A stretch of 64,000 bases of DNA from Mytilus trossulus. Lineage: Eukaryota > Mollusca > Bivalvia > Mytilida > Mytilidae. The notes under the pieces are model-generated. The model was not told the DNA's origin. It did not search any database and was given only the letters and a program-made list of their open reading frames with translations. Numbering within the stretch: the stretch's first letter is position 1; each line of letters starts with the position of its first letter. The stretch spans positions 63,920,457 to 63,984,456 of the forward strand of contig NC_086374.1 of NCBI RefSeq assembly GCF_036588685.1, written 5' to 3'. A program made the position numbers and the translations under genes. This document shows, in pieces, positions 23,790-37,400 of the stretch.

Positions 23790-23885
23790 AACCATGGTTA
23801 TAATTTGGTACGCCAGACGTGCGTTTCGCCTACATAAGACTCATCAGTGACGCTAATATCAAAATATTAATAAAGCCAAACAAGT
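23790..23885 (+). repeat. Family A dispersed repeat (3' part)
   Basis: taatttggtacgccagacgt, gcgtttcgcctacataagac and tcatcagtgacgct, ending aagccaaacaagtacaaagt. It is truncated by the next repeat. Confidence 0.8.
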
Positions 23886-23939
23886 ACAAAGTTACCCAAT
23901 TTATAGAGGAGAACGGAAGATACCAAAGGGACAGTCAAA

Positions 23940-24365
23940 CTCGCCATGTGGACTCTTGGTTTAATAGATTACTTGTGCGCAGCAACCCTCTTTCAAGAAA
24001 ATCATGATTAGAAATGCAAGGCCGGGAATATTGTGTCAAATGAGAGATATATACTCCGTATGCAGGTGCTGCTGGAATGTTGCTACTTAGAAATGGAAAG
24101 TTCACAATTGGAAAGCTGAAATCATCTCTTTTGTCTTAAAGTTTTGTTCTCAACCGACCCTCATTGTCAATTTCAAGATGTAAGTCAAGATATGAGGCAG
24201 ACTTAATTATATCTATAGTATCCTTATCTCTAGTTCGATGGGATAGATGCGCTCCACAAAGTCACCAAATTTTGAAATATTAAGTGAAAGAACATCATCT
24301 ATATAGCGGAAAGTAGAGTTTTAGGATATTGCTAACTTTTTATCTTTCTTCCTAAGAAATAATAA
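23940..24365 (-). mobile_element. Reverse-transcriptase fragment (Penelope-like type)
   Basis: On the minus strand the reading frame contains FRYIDDVLSLNISKFGD, where YIDD is the RT catalytic motif. Then come SASYLDLHLEIDNEGR, KRDDFSFPIVNFPFLSSN, IPAAPAYGVYIS and DFLERGLL. I recognise this as the RT of an abundant invertebrate retroelement family that I believe is Penelope-like; the class is from memory. It is 5'-truncated with at least one stop. Related pieces are at 35770-35965 and 37160-37500. Confidence 0.75.
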
Positions 24366-24389
24366 TAAAGAAACAAGTCGGCAAGTATG

Positions 24390-24670
24390 TTTTAATCTAA
24401 CATTGTCTAAGGCTATATATACATGCATCTGTAGAAATATATGATCAAACAACGACAGAACATAAAAGCAAATTCATATAAAAACAAAAAGTTTAAAAAG
24501 TAAAATCACCAAATACTTTACTCCGAGGAAAATTTAGTACGCAAAGTCCATAATTAAACTGCTCAAACACACCAAACTAATGGGTAACAACTGTCATAGT
24601 CCTGACTTGGCACAGGTATTTTCTCATGTAGAAAACGGTGGAATGAAGCTGGTTTGATAGCTGGTAATTG
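24390..24670. repeat. Degenerate dispersed repeat
   Basis: Contains aaggctatatatacatgcat (compare 23187), acaacgacagaacataaaag and cctgacttggcacaggtatt (compare 53870). These phrases belong to common mussel repeats. No ORF. Confidence 0.5.
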
Positions 24671-25065
24671 CTCTATCATGCGAAAAACTTATTTAATCTT
24701 TTATAGTAAAAAATGAATTTGCAAATAAAAGTTAGCCAGTTTTACTATCAGCTAAATAAAATGAAGATTCTTGTAATTTCATATACAGAGTTTTTAGCAT
24801 CCCTGGAATATTAATTGAATACATTACAGGCGTGTTGAAATAAGGGGTGCTTGCTACTCCTGTTTTCTTTAAAATATTTTCTCTATGTAGAGTAATTTAA
24901 AAAAAAATATGCGTTAAATCTTAGGTTTCCTTTTTATTTATTTTTATAACATATAAATCATGAAATTAAAAGAGAATTTCTGAAAAATAATTACATGTAA
25001 GCCTTTTTCTCTTCAAAGTTTGTTTTAAGAAAGCTTGTGTAAATGTAAAAGGTACGTAAAATTCA

Positions 25066-25990
25066 TCCTCGCTAGCCAAGGGTTACGATTCATTCCCGCT
25101 CTTCACATCCTCGCTAGCCAAGGGTTACGATTCATTCCCGCTCTTCACATCCTCGCTAGCCAAGGGATACGATCCACTCCCGCTCTTCACATCTTCACAA
25201 ACCAAAGGTAACGATTCACTCCCGCTCTTCACATCTTCACAAGCTAAGGGTTACGATTCATTCCCGCTCTTCACATCCTCGCTAGCCAAGGGTTACGATT
25301 CATTCCCGTTCTTCACATCTTCGCTAGCCAAGGGATACGATCCACTCCCGCTCTTCACATCTTCGCTAGCCAAGGGTTACGATTCATTCCCGCTCTTCAC
25401 ATCTGGACAAGCCAAGGGTTACGATTCATTCCCGCTCTTCACATCCTCGCTAGCCAAGGGATACGATCCACTCCCGCTCTTCACATCTTCACAAACCAAG
25501 GGTAACGATTCACTCCCGCTCTTCACATCTTCACAAGCTAAGGGTTACGATTCATTCCCGCTCTTCACATCCTCGCTAGCCAAGGGTTTCGATTCATTCC
25601 CGCTCTTCACATCTTCGCTAGCCAAGGGATACGATCCACTCCCGCTCTTCACATCCTCGCTAGCCAAGGGTTACGATTCATTCCCGCTCTTCACATCTTC
25701 ACAAGCCAATGGTTACGATTCATTCCCGCTCTTCACATTCTCGCTAGCCAAGGGATACGATCCACTCCCGCTCTTCACATCCTCGCTAGCCAAGGGTTAC
25801 GATTCATTCCCGCTTTTCACATCTTCACAAGCCAAGGGTTACGATTCATTCCCGCTCTTCACATCCTCGCTAGCCAAGGGATACGATCCACTCCCGCTCT
25901 TCACATCTTCACAAGCCAAGGGTAACGATTCACTCCCGCTCTTCACATCCTCGCTAGCCAAGGGCTATGATCCACTTCTGCTCTCTTCAC
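25066..25990 (+). repeat. 42-bp satellite, 22 units, with one continuous open frame
   Basis: Twenty-two tandem 42-bp units (tcctcgctagccaagggtta, cgattcattcccgctcttcaca) with substitutions only. The single length change is 3 bp in the last unit. In the frame starting at 25066 every unit reads 14 codons without a stop (consensus SSLAKGYDSFPLFT; variants SSQAKGNDSLPLFT and SSLAKGYDPLPLFT), ending TGA at about 26002. The other five frames contain stops. Four unit types can be recognised, and units 3-9 and 10-16 repeat in the same order, a 294-bp higher-order repeat. There is no Met before the frame and no convincing splice acceptor at its start (in-frame TAA at 25057), so coding is unproven. Confidence 0.9.
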
Positions 25991-26004
25991 CCTTGGCAGA
26001 TTGA

Positions 26005-27360
26005 CCAAGATTTTGTTAAAATGATGCTACGCGACCAATCGAACTGATATTCTTGTGGTTAACAAAATCTGTGGTTGACCCTATCTTTTCTTTTAATATT
26101 GTTAAAGCATTTTTCAAAAGCTATCTTCTCGTATTTCATGAAACAATCATTTAGCTTAGCCTCTAATCACATAATGATGGTTTTTTTCCTGTATATTCTG
26201 TACACAATCTGTCATTTTGTATTAATCTGTTTCTTGAGAAAATGCACAATGACCTAGAAGTTTATAATTTTTTTTTTATCTTTTTCAAATTTAAACTCCC
26301 TTAAAAACTTATCATTTTTAAACTAAAGAGCGAACATACTTAACGTATATTCTTTTTTTTGATTCGGTACTGTGAATTAAAAATACAAGATTTTGAATGT
26401 AAATTAATAATACACCTCAAGATGTAAATATTTGATTTAAAATGCACATTTAGATTTGAAAGATACGATCATCCCTGCATTACGGATGACTCGTTTACAT
26501 TAAATATTTAATTGTTCACATCGTTTTGAACTGGAAATTGGGACATAACCTTGACTGTATTTATGATACTTTACAAAAATAAAATCAGTAGAATCTCTGG
26601 TGTATTGAATTATTTTTACATAATTTTTTTTTAAGAATAAGTAAGTTACTTAACCGTTCAACTACTTCATATTTGCTAGACAAATCTTGAAATGATTTGT
26701 GTGTTCTTAAATAAAAAAATTTTGTATTCAAAATAATGCAATATAGTTGAACATGCATGCTACTTATGAGTAGTGTGCGAGATTTTCGTACGATCATTCT
26801 TTAAAATTCCAGTTCAACAAATGATATGATTTTAACAAAACTAAAGTTATAACTTTGTCTACAAAACATAATCTTAATCTTCTTTTTTATTTTGTCTTGT
26901 GGTTATTTTGCTCTGAAAACATTTGTAATGTTGAATTTCTAAGCATGAAGTATCGGGACAGATTTTTCCGTTTACACCTGATGTAAGTTATGTTAAATAT
27001 TGTTTATGTTAGGTAAATTATCCGCTTTGGGTTAGGTCAGGTTGTATGTGCAAAACAGCTCGGCATTAAATATACAACAAACAACATATTGAACCTAAAA
27101 TTTAAAGATTAAACTATGAAAAAAATCTGTGTCGTTTCGTGTATTAAAATTTTCAGAAATTATCTTTTTAAAGCCAGGACTAGATATTTATAGCGATTTG
27201 ATTGGACAAATAAAATTGAATTATCGTTATAATTATACTTTAAACTATGTATAGCAAATATATTAGAGCGAAAGCGTACAAATCACATAAAGAAATTATG
27301 AACAAATATTTCGGATAACTGATAACTATCAAAATTAAGATGCCAATTAAATGATTCTTA
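26005..27360. other. Gene-free stretch
   Basis: AT-rich sequence with no exon-like ORF or recognisable repeat. The first 40 bases after the satellite keep part of its text (cacccttggcagattgacc). Confidence 0.45.
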
Positions 27361-27364
27361 TCCT

Positions 27365-27540
27365 GGCATATGGTAATAAACTCATCATAGATACCAGAAT
27401 AAAAACTTAATAATTACGCCAGACGCAATTTCGTCTACAAAGGACTCATCAGTGACGTTCGAATAAAAAAATGTTGAAAAGACCAAATAGCATACGAAGT
27501 TAAAGAGCATTGAGGACCAAAAATTCCTAAAAGTGGAGTC
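27365..27540 (+). repeat. Family A dispersed repeat (diverged)
   Basis: acgccagacgcaatttcgtc, aaggactcatcagtgacgtt and gaagttaaagagcattgagg mark the same core as at 14.3 kb, with more substitutions and a shortened junction. Confidence 0.75.
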
Positions 27541-27769
27541 ACACTATAATAGTAATCTTGATCGTTATACAAATTATCTCGAACCAATATGCCTGTTATG
27601 TTTTTTCCAATGTATAGTTTGTGAGATGGAATATATTCCTTAAAATTGAAAGAGACTTGAACTATAACCTGAGTTACGGGAAACAAGTGATGGTAGGGAC
27701 TCATTCTATCCTTTCTCAGTAATGCCCTCTGGGGGAATGTCATTAACATCCTTATTCGAAAACTTCCCC

Positions 27770-28012
27770 TAGCAAGTTTGTTGGCCCTTGACCAATCCTT
27801 GTTTATGTTTTATAATAATGATAGTAAGGTTTTTGAGACCAGATTTGACGTGCAGACGAAGAAAACGAATAGCGATGTTAAGGATCACTACATTTCTATC
27901 TTTTCTTTTTGTTTCAAACAGAACAGCCATTCAACAAACGTATGCATATTATGCCCTTTATGGGCCCTGTAATTTGGGAAATAAAAATATTCTATTCTAT
28001 TCTATTCTATGC
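27770..28012 (+). mobile_element. 3' end of a non-LTR retrotransposon with (ATTCT)n tail
   Basis: The text ends tgccctttatgggccctgta, atttgggaaataaaaatatt, then four copies of attct. A short pentanucleotide tail after a conserved 3' UTR is the usual terminus of CR1/L2-type elements, and I recognise this terminus from bivalve sequences. The upstream part (27790-27940) may be the decayed end of its ORF. Confidence 0.6.
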
Positions 28013-28499
28013 ATAGCTATTTAGTGACTGATAAAGGAAATTAGTTAACCGTAATATTTAACATTTGTTCATGATTGTTTGTTTGGTGAAATTGTACCCT
28101 TTTAACATATTATGTTATAAATGCGGTCTTCTGTATCATAATTATATGATCCATCGTTCTGTAAGATTTGTCGTTGGCTAGTACAATGTAGTACTCAGAC
28201 AATATTAATTAGTATATACTAGGTATATTTTATCATTCATATATAGACTATAAATATTATATGGACTTGAAAAGACTTTTTCCATGTATTGTTTGGTTTT
28301 TTATGAATATTGTGTTAACATTTCAACCCGCCATGGTTGTGATTTTTGTAATAAAGTTATTTATAGTGTTCAAATAAAGTTATCTTTATGAATCAGTTAA
28401 CCTGTGTCGGATATTTAACACATGGTCGGAAATTTAAATTTAAAATTTAGCATAACATATATTACTGATATACATATATTTACAATCCGAAAGTAGGAA

Positions 28500-31400
28500 A
28501 TGGCAACATGTAACTGCCTATTACTTCTTTTTATTTTTGTTGCAATACTTGAATCATTGTTGTTTGCAGTTATATATGCTGGATGGAGTTCTTATGTTTA
28601 TATTTTGATTGATTATGGATTTTACATCGATTTGTGTGAAACTAACAAACTTTCCACTAACATAGTAGGAAATAATTCGGTTTCTTTGATGTTGACTAAC
28701 TCGCCAAAAGTTTCGGATAATAATTCTGACAGTTTTTACACTGTGATAGATGAACAGAACTTATCAAAATATTCTTTAGAAAATACAACGATACAAAGAC
28801 ATTCATGCAAAGAGCAGCAAGAACAGTTGCACCTTCTGTATTCCATATCTATGGTTCCCATCTTTATACTGTCATTATGTTGGGGCCCTCTGATATATAA
28901 ATTTGGAGTAACAGGTCCAAAAATCCTATCAATGTAAGTATATTACTGATCGGAGTTTGCGCTTGAAAAATTATAAGAAACCGTAGGTACTATATAAAAG
29001 TAAGATTTATTAATTGAACTGCAGTTAATTTGGTTACACCATAATCATCTCAACTAATGTATAATATCGTGATAGTTTTCGTATGAAAAGGCCCTGATTC
29101 AGTTGCATATTAATGTAACAGCATGGGAAATGAACGGAGCTATTCTTGTTAAGTTTACACAACAACCAAAAAATACAGGTACACATCACATATATACAAT
29201 GATATTGATTTGTGATTAAATATGTAGGTGTAGTACATAGTTATTTACACGAATTAATACACGTTACACAAGTACTTAACGAGTAATGATAACAAAGTTT
29301 AAACTGTGTGAATTATGTTGGTCATTATAAATTTACATCAGCGAATACAAATAAAGAAATAGTAAACTGTCAGCCCACCGAATGCGTCGCTATTTTTGTA
29401 GCCAAATGTTACGCTTCAAGTTTCTTCACAGGTTTCGGAATACTTACAAATCCAACGAATAATGATAACGTATCAACTCATCATTTAGTGAAATGATGCA
29501 TTAACTACCGTCACGCTTATCACTAATATAGGTTGATTTTTTTTTCAAATATATTGAAAATATAAATTCGAATGAAATGATTTTTTGTATAAGTCTTAGG
29601 GAACGACCATTTCTCTTTCAGGGTTTTTTTTTTTTTTTTTTTGGGGGGGGGGGGTATTTTCTGGTCAAGCAGATGACAACAAAGAATATTCTGAATGCTA
29701 ATTCTTCCAATACCTTATTGTGTATTAAAAATATTGAAAAAAAAAATCTGATATTAAATGGTTGCTCCTATAACATTCTGTTCACGATATTCCGTTTTTT
29801 TTTGGTTTTTTTTATCGAAACGTAGGTTTTAAAAATAATTTAATGAACCAAATCAGGAATATGACAACTTGTTTTCAATTCGTTCTGTTTGTTGATAGCG
29901 TTTGATTTTGTCAGTTTGTACTAAGTACTTCTCCTTTATAAATTGATTGGGAGTGCAGTATTATTGTTATACCTAGTATATTATCTGTCCGACAAAATAA
30001 TTCTTTAACACGTGGCAAGCTTCATTTTACCCAACATATGTGCAGGCGTCCGCATCATATTTCGATTGAATGTACAATGAATGTGTTTGCAAAATTAACA
30101 TAAAACTAAGGCATACTTTCAACTTTCACAACTGTAGCTCAAAAAAGAAAAGTTTTAGTGAGATCTACCCAAGACCACGATAAAAAGAAGGATCGAAACA
30201 ATGAAATCGGTAGTTAATCACGTTAAACGCCCAACTAATGTAAAATTGCAACGTTACGTCGTTACATTAACGTGGAACAATAGGTATCCTGATTTAGAGT
30301 AATTTCTCGCAATTGGATTGGCTGATATTGTCCTCATAAATTTCATTACATTTTTTTATTACGTCAATTGGAATTATCTCCCTTATTTATCACGTCAATT
30401 GAAATTATCTCCCTTATACCATTGACCTAATAAAAAAATCACAGTTTTAGATTAAATATCTAAAATACATTTGTTGATATTGTCAAGGATTTGTATAGTT
30501 AGTCTAACTATACAAATACTTGATATTGTCCTAAAATTTATTTTGAATATACTAATATGTCATATAACAAAATCAGGATAAATTCGTTACACAGTGTTCG
30601 CCTCACCCGATATGAATTTTATTGACCCGATAAATTCTCGTATTAGGACAATTGCACACTATGTAACTAATAATGTAACATTTACACAATCAACAAAAGG
30701 TTAAGTCATGACCAAAAAAAACGTAGAAATAACAAAACAAAATCGCTCAGGAAACCAGAAGAAACTACCAAAATTAGCATTCATAAAACTATGGAAGTAT
30801 TATTTTAATACTTCCATGATAAAACCTACTATTTTACACATTGATCTATTATTTATTCATCTATAAATCAGTTTTTAGTTGATATCTTATAAAATGTAAA
30901 GAAATATCCTATAATTCTACTTCTGTGTCTTGTCAATTTATAGAAAACCTTACCGATTTACATACGATATATTCATCATCATAAAAAAGAGTCAAGTTAA
31001 TGTAATTAGTTTAATTAAAATCTAGAAGTGAAAGTGAAATGATAATGAATTACGCATTTGAAAAAAAATTTCAAAGAGGTCTATAAGTGATTGCTTGTTA
31101 TATGTATATGTTATTTCAAAAATAATGAGCCCGGTTCATAATGTTGACGACAAAATAGAGTTGTTTGAATACAATTGTGTTCATTAGTATTCTTTATATT
31201 TCATGGAAACCTAGAAAGAACCACATATATTTCAACTAATAACATGACTTTTGCAGATAGCGCCTCTTAAAATCAGGACCACCATAATCCAGACTCAGCT
31301 ATCATTCTCGAGGTTTAAATGACATCTCTGACTTTTTTTACTTTTAAGTGAAACTATCATATATAGCATATAAGACTTTGAAATTAATAAACTCATCAAA

Positions 31401-34400
31401 GATACCTTGTTATATAGTTGTGGTCGCCTGATGCGCGTTTCGTCTGCCATAGACACATTCGTGAAGATATTTAAAAGACCAAATAGTATACGTGGTTAAA
31501 ATGCAATAGATTATTTTCGTTTTTATACACCTGTAGATGACGTGACGTTGAATTGTATATACCATTGTCCGTCCGTCTGCCAATCAACACTTCTAACGAT
31601 AACTCAAGTGTCTAAAACCGATGTGTACGTTATTTTTACCTAGCTTAAAATCAAGTGCAAATATTGTCAATAAAGTATGTATCGAAATTGTCTAATTCAG
31701 GAAAATATTTGATATAAAATTTTCAGGACAATCCATTAAATGGTTTGTAGTCTTGCTTCCGATTGTATATAGCATGTTCTATTGCATGTTCTATTGTGAT
31801 ACACTTGTATATTTATGATATACCTATGATCTGTATTGCTTCCTGTTTGAAATAAACTAATTTTAAAACATAAGACATATGTGAAAAAAAAGGATTTAAT
31901 AAAGCTCCTTTCGATAAAAATTGTATATGTGTTCCATGCTGGGTTAGTGGGAAGTTATTTGTTGGATTAAATTACAAACTGAGATGCTTTAGATATCAGA
32001 ATTTGATATTGCTTTCAACCGTGTACACAAAATGTACTTATATTACTGACAGACTCCAGAAGTGATAAAACAGTTTTCTCTCACAAGGTTAACTTTTGCG
32101 CAATTCTTAAACCATTTATTAATCTGCAATTTAAAAATGATTTATTTCAAAAACCTAAACAGATATTAGATATACTCATCATAGATACCAGGATTGAAAT
32201 TTTATATTTACGTGTGACCCGCGTTTCGTCTACCAAAGCCTCATCAGTGACGCTCGAATCTAAAAATGGTAAAAAGGCCAAATAAGATATAAATACATGT
32301 AACAGGAATGATTATTGGAAAAAAATACGTTTGTATTTTAAAGCAATATTTCTATTACTTTTATCACTTAAGTTGTTTTCAATTTAAAATGGTCATTTTC
32401 CAAATGTCGTATCAATAATCATGTCATCTTTTCTCAAACGTGAAATCACTGAAAGACGTGTTTTTTTAATTTGTACCTACATAGATAAAACTTCACGTGA
32501 CACATATGCATAAAGAACAGAATCTGTTTATCTACCGGAGCACTTACGATCATCCTTTTTATATTGGATTGTTTTGCTGTGCATTTATTTTCAAAATTGC
32601 GTTTTGTGAACTATTCCTAGTCATTGGACTGTTGTTCGGTTGTTTGTTTGGTTTTGTGTTTTTTTCTGATTGTCTGTTTATTTTCTACTTTAATATTAGT
32701 TTGAACATCCCATTATTTAAAAAATATATATGATTGTATTTGGTAGAGAACTACTTCTTAGATTGTGACCTCTTAAAACAAATTGTATGACAAAGAATTG
32801 AAAGTTAACTGGTTCTGTTTACATATTCCCCAAAACATCAATAAGTTTATCCATGTTGTAAATCACTTTATTATTTTTTTCAGAATAATAACATGCTGTG
32901 GTTGCTTATTTCTTGGTTTTGTAAATCGAGGTGAGTAGAATACCATTAGATTGCGATTGAAAATGTCTTAAATATCAAGATATATTACTGTGACTTGACT
33001 GTATAGGTTCTCTCCTCCCATGGCAGTTTATAAGTCTCTTACCAAGAGAATTTTTTAATAAAACCTATTTGTTCAACTGGAGCTCTGATAATATTGTACA
33101 TTGCAAAGCAAGTTTGACATGACATAACTCCACCTCCTGAAATATTGAAATATTTTTTTAAAGCCAGAATTCTCCATACCAAACTAGAAACACATATGCA
33201 TTAGGGGTATAACAAAACACGTCAAATATAGTAGGTTAAAAAATACATAGTGCGTACGACTGTCAATGAAAACAAAAAACTCCAAAGTTGTTTCAAATCT
33301 GGCAGTTGACTACTATGCCCCGTGTGTTCGAAGCTGCTTTCCCTGATTCGCCTCATTAGAGACGCTGAAATTCGAATTTTTGAAAACCAAGAATTTATAA
33401 CAACCAAAACAGTTGAAGAGCTGATTACTGAAAACAACCTTAAAGTAGGTCTGTCTAAATGTTATGTTAATATAAAGTAGAACAATAAATAAAATTGATA
33501 TTACAGACATGCCACTTCTGATTGTACCTGGTATGGTGTGTGTTGGAGTTGGTGGAATATGCTTGTTGACAATAAATCTAAAGGTAGGAAATCACTCCTT
33601 ATACACCTTATCGCAATTTATTCTCATCCGGGTGATTTCAAACCTATTGAAGCTATTTGGGGCCTGGTGTTCAAACAATGTATGGTGCATAGAACTCTTT
33701 GTAGAAACACGTCGGAACCATCGTATAAACACATCAAACAAATCATGTTGGTCTTTTAACAAATGCTTCTAAACACTATTAAATGTTTAAATTTCCTCTT
33801 TCAAAACTTTTTCCTCCCTCAGCACATTGCTGATGACCTTTGTTTTGCTCCACCTGCCCTCTACACGAATTTTTCCAAAAAAGAAATCTTTTCACAGCGT
33901 GGACTGAATAGCTTTAAGGTGTATACTTCTATGAAACTTCTATCAAACTTGAATTCAAATGTTTTGATAACATAATATTGATCACGACAGAAATGTGTTA
34001 CAGTGTTCCTATTTTTCAATCATCAATTGTGTATAACATCATGAGAAGATACCTTTAGCTTATGAATGATATAATGAGCATGGTATATATTGTCAATTTA
34101 TTTACAATAATTGTGTATCACTTGTCCAGAATGAGTTACTTCTCGTTCACATGAATTATCATGGATATGGTCGTTCTTATAAAAAAAACGTGGGTAAAAT
34201 AGCAAAAAATCAAAAAAATCAAAGGAAAATTTAAAACCATGTCGCATGTGAAACGCTTGCGCTACTGAAATTCCGCTGTCGTCTGTACTTGTCGACATCA
34301 AGGTTTCATCCCAATCTGGTGTCAAATTCTGGACACTGCTTTGGGAGTTTTAAAAAATAATTCAAAGTACCTTAGATAACAATCATAATCAAGGTGGTGT

Positions 34401-37400
34401 AATGATGTCAGTTGATTTAGAAGCTTGCTTCATTCTTAAAATCAAAGATATCTTTAAAGCAGTATAAATGTTGAAGTATAGGGTGTTTAACATCTATTAG
34501 ATAATCTAACTTGTACCATTTGTTTTTACAGATAAGTTCCCTTTTAACCATTGGATCTGGATTATATATTGCTATTCTTAGTGGTGCTTGTGATTCCTCG
34601 GTTATTACATTTCGGATAATAAAAGTAAGTTATTATCATCAGAAAGAACCTTTAATACCATAGTATGTATGTGATGCATGTAGCAATTTTTATTTAGTTA
34701 CAGGAGTTACCGTCAATTAATTAATATGAAACTGTCTAACGAAAAAGATGTTGTATTTGAATTGACGAATTTTCTGATCATTATCTGAAATTCAAAAACA
34801 TGATCAAATATAAGTCTTGTCTAGTCTATTAAAAAACTAAGATATTTATATTCTTTTAATGTACTTTTTGGTCATAAAGCTCTTTAAAATTTTATAAATC
34901 CCTTACTTTCATTTTTTTATATAAGCGTTGGATGTAAATTAAGAAAAGCTCGATAGGCGCACTAAATTATATATTAATATTTTTTTAGTTTAATTTGCAG
35001 TCTTGATCCTCCAGGTTTTGATAGTTTTAGTAATGGTTACGTGTTTGTTTTGGGGTTTTGTCGCTTGCAGACAATTCGGTACTGTTTGGTCATTTCAGAC
35101 AATTCGGATTTCTTATTTTGCGAAAACAAACAAACGTTTACTCAGACACTAAAACATATCTAAGCTAAAATTAATGTTCATAATAAGAATTATATTTTTT
35201 TCTTTTTCCAGGTTTTCCATGACTATGGTGTTCCATATAGATATCCATTTATTGGGTTTGTCATATTACATATCATCGTCGCTGGAAGTAGTCTTCTGCT
35301 GCATAGAAAATTTGACATTAAACCGAAAGATGAACAGATATCAGAAATAACTGATGAAATAAATTCCAATAATACAGAAACTTTATTGGAAAAAGAAAAA
35401 GGTAATACAATATGGTTTGTTTAAAAATCGATAAACACCTTAATGTTGCCTTAAAAGGGGCTGCGGAAGGTCCTCATTATAAGTTCCGAATCTTAGCTTC
35501 ATTATTGTAAATATATTCATAGAAAGCGTTCCATTTTATAAAGCTTTTAATATGATATAGAAATTGCATGTGTGGTACCTACAAATTGCTGTGAATATAT
35601 ATGTATAAATTCTCGGTTTTTTTTTCTATAGAAAAGATAAAATCAAAATGTGTTTATAAGGAGTTAAATTACATCTTGGGAAGTGAGAGACATGAGATCA
35701 AATAAAATCATTTAACACAATGAAAAAATAAATACTATAATAATTAAAGGATGAAAATTACAACTGGTGAAGTAAACGACATGAGCAGCAACCCTCTATC
35801 AAGAACATCATGATAGGAAATCGTATCAATTGGGAGATTGTATGAATGCGCTGCTGGAAAGTTGGTACATAGAAATGGAAAATTCACAATTGGGAAGCTG
35901 AAATCATCTTTTTTTCGTAAAGTTTTGTTGTCAATCGACCCTCATTGTTTATTTCTAGCGATATTCTAGGGGGGAGACAGAAGGATTTTAAAATAACTCA
36001 GCCTTGATAATTACAAAAATAAATGGTTTGTTCTGTGTTACTTAGAAAATAAATTACCTGACTTGCAATGTATTGAAAATAGATAACCCAGCAGGTCTAA
36101 TCAAAAGTATGAAATGGCATCAGATTTTTCATAAATTCATCTTTTTTTCAAAACAAATAGGGAAACACTTCCCAAATCCTTTAATAATAAAAGTGTAAAT
36201 ATTATTTAAATATACTTGAAAAGTTTGAAAATTGGTTTCATTTAACTTGAGGTATATTTTCTCAGAAACACTTATACCTCACTTTTATTACAGGGGAAAC
36301 TTAACATTGAGGCAAATGCCTAATGTAGGAAATTTCAAAACCAAACGCTTATGTTCATATCAAATTGTGTTAACGGCGAGTGCCTTGCAACAAGCAAGTT
36401 CTGTTCTCCCTCAGATGTAGCCCCTGATTTTTCGGGATCAATGTTTCTTATTTATTTGTCTTTTGTTTATTGTTTACCCTTATGTACTCTGTTAGTGTTG
36501 CATTCCTGGTGTAATTTAGTAATTTTGTTATTAACTTGATCATCTGACAGGTCTTTCGATGTTGTCCCTAGAAACTTTTGAGTCTTACACTGAATCTATA
36601 CATTTTGCTTTGATACCAAAATATTGTCAAAAAATAATTAAAACAGAGAATAAGAAAGGGTCTGGGGGAACACCCAGAAACATGACTTTGCATCATTTTT
36701 TCTATAGCTTCTTGGGCCTTCAGTGGCTCGAAAACCTTTCAAAAAAAAATTTGACTCGCTCCGCTCGGCGAAACATAATTAACAATATTTTTTTTAAAAG
36801 GCTAGATACAACAAACTGTAATACTGTGTATGTATGCAATACAAGTATATGAGATTGTGAGTCTAGAAGATTCATTTCTGCAAAGGATGATGATTAATTC
36901 TGATTAAACGGTACATAATGACTTGACTTTACATGCATTATTTTCATTAAACAAATAATTTAAAAATTGTATGTTTTCGAATATCATATTGTTGTGAAAA
37001 TAAATAAATAATCTGTCCCTTGCTTTAATGAAAATGAAAAAGTCTTGCTTTAATACTGCAGAAAGTAGATAACATGTCCTCTTAGTTTACAAAAATAAAT
37101 AACCGATCCTCCTGACCCCCCCCCCCCCCAGAATATAAAATGGTCGTCCCCTAAGTCTGTTTAGTGAGATAACATCATCTTTATAGCGGAAAGTAAAATT
37201 AAAGGATATTTCTAAATTCGTATCTCCCTAAGAAGTTCCTGTATAAAATCAGCCTCAGAACATATATAACAAAAAGTCGGCAAGTAGAGGATCACAGTTG
37301 GTTGCCATTTGAATGCCGACAGTCTGTTGAAAAACACGTCCTCCAAAAGTAACACATATGTTGGCAATCAAGAAATCAAACATCTTGCTAATGTTAGTTT

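Larger units (their letters stand above)
28360..31109 (+). repeat. Segmental duplication, copy B (contains the live SLC43 exon 1)
   Basis: Paralogue of 15800-21506. It holds the intact exon 1, its donor, the micro fold-backs at 30484 and 30790, and the empty site for the 2.9-kb transposon at 30553-30557. It has about 278 bp (29762-30039) not found in copy A; gtgcaggcgtccgcatcata joins directly to taaatgg in A. Confidence 0.9.
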
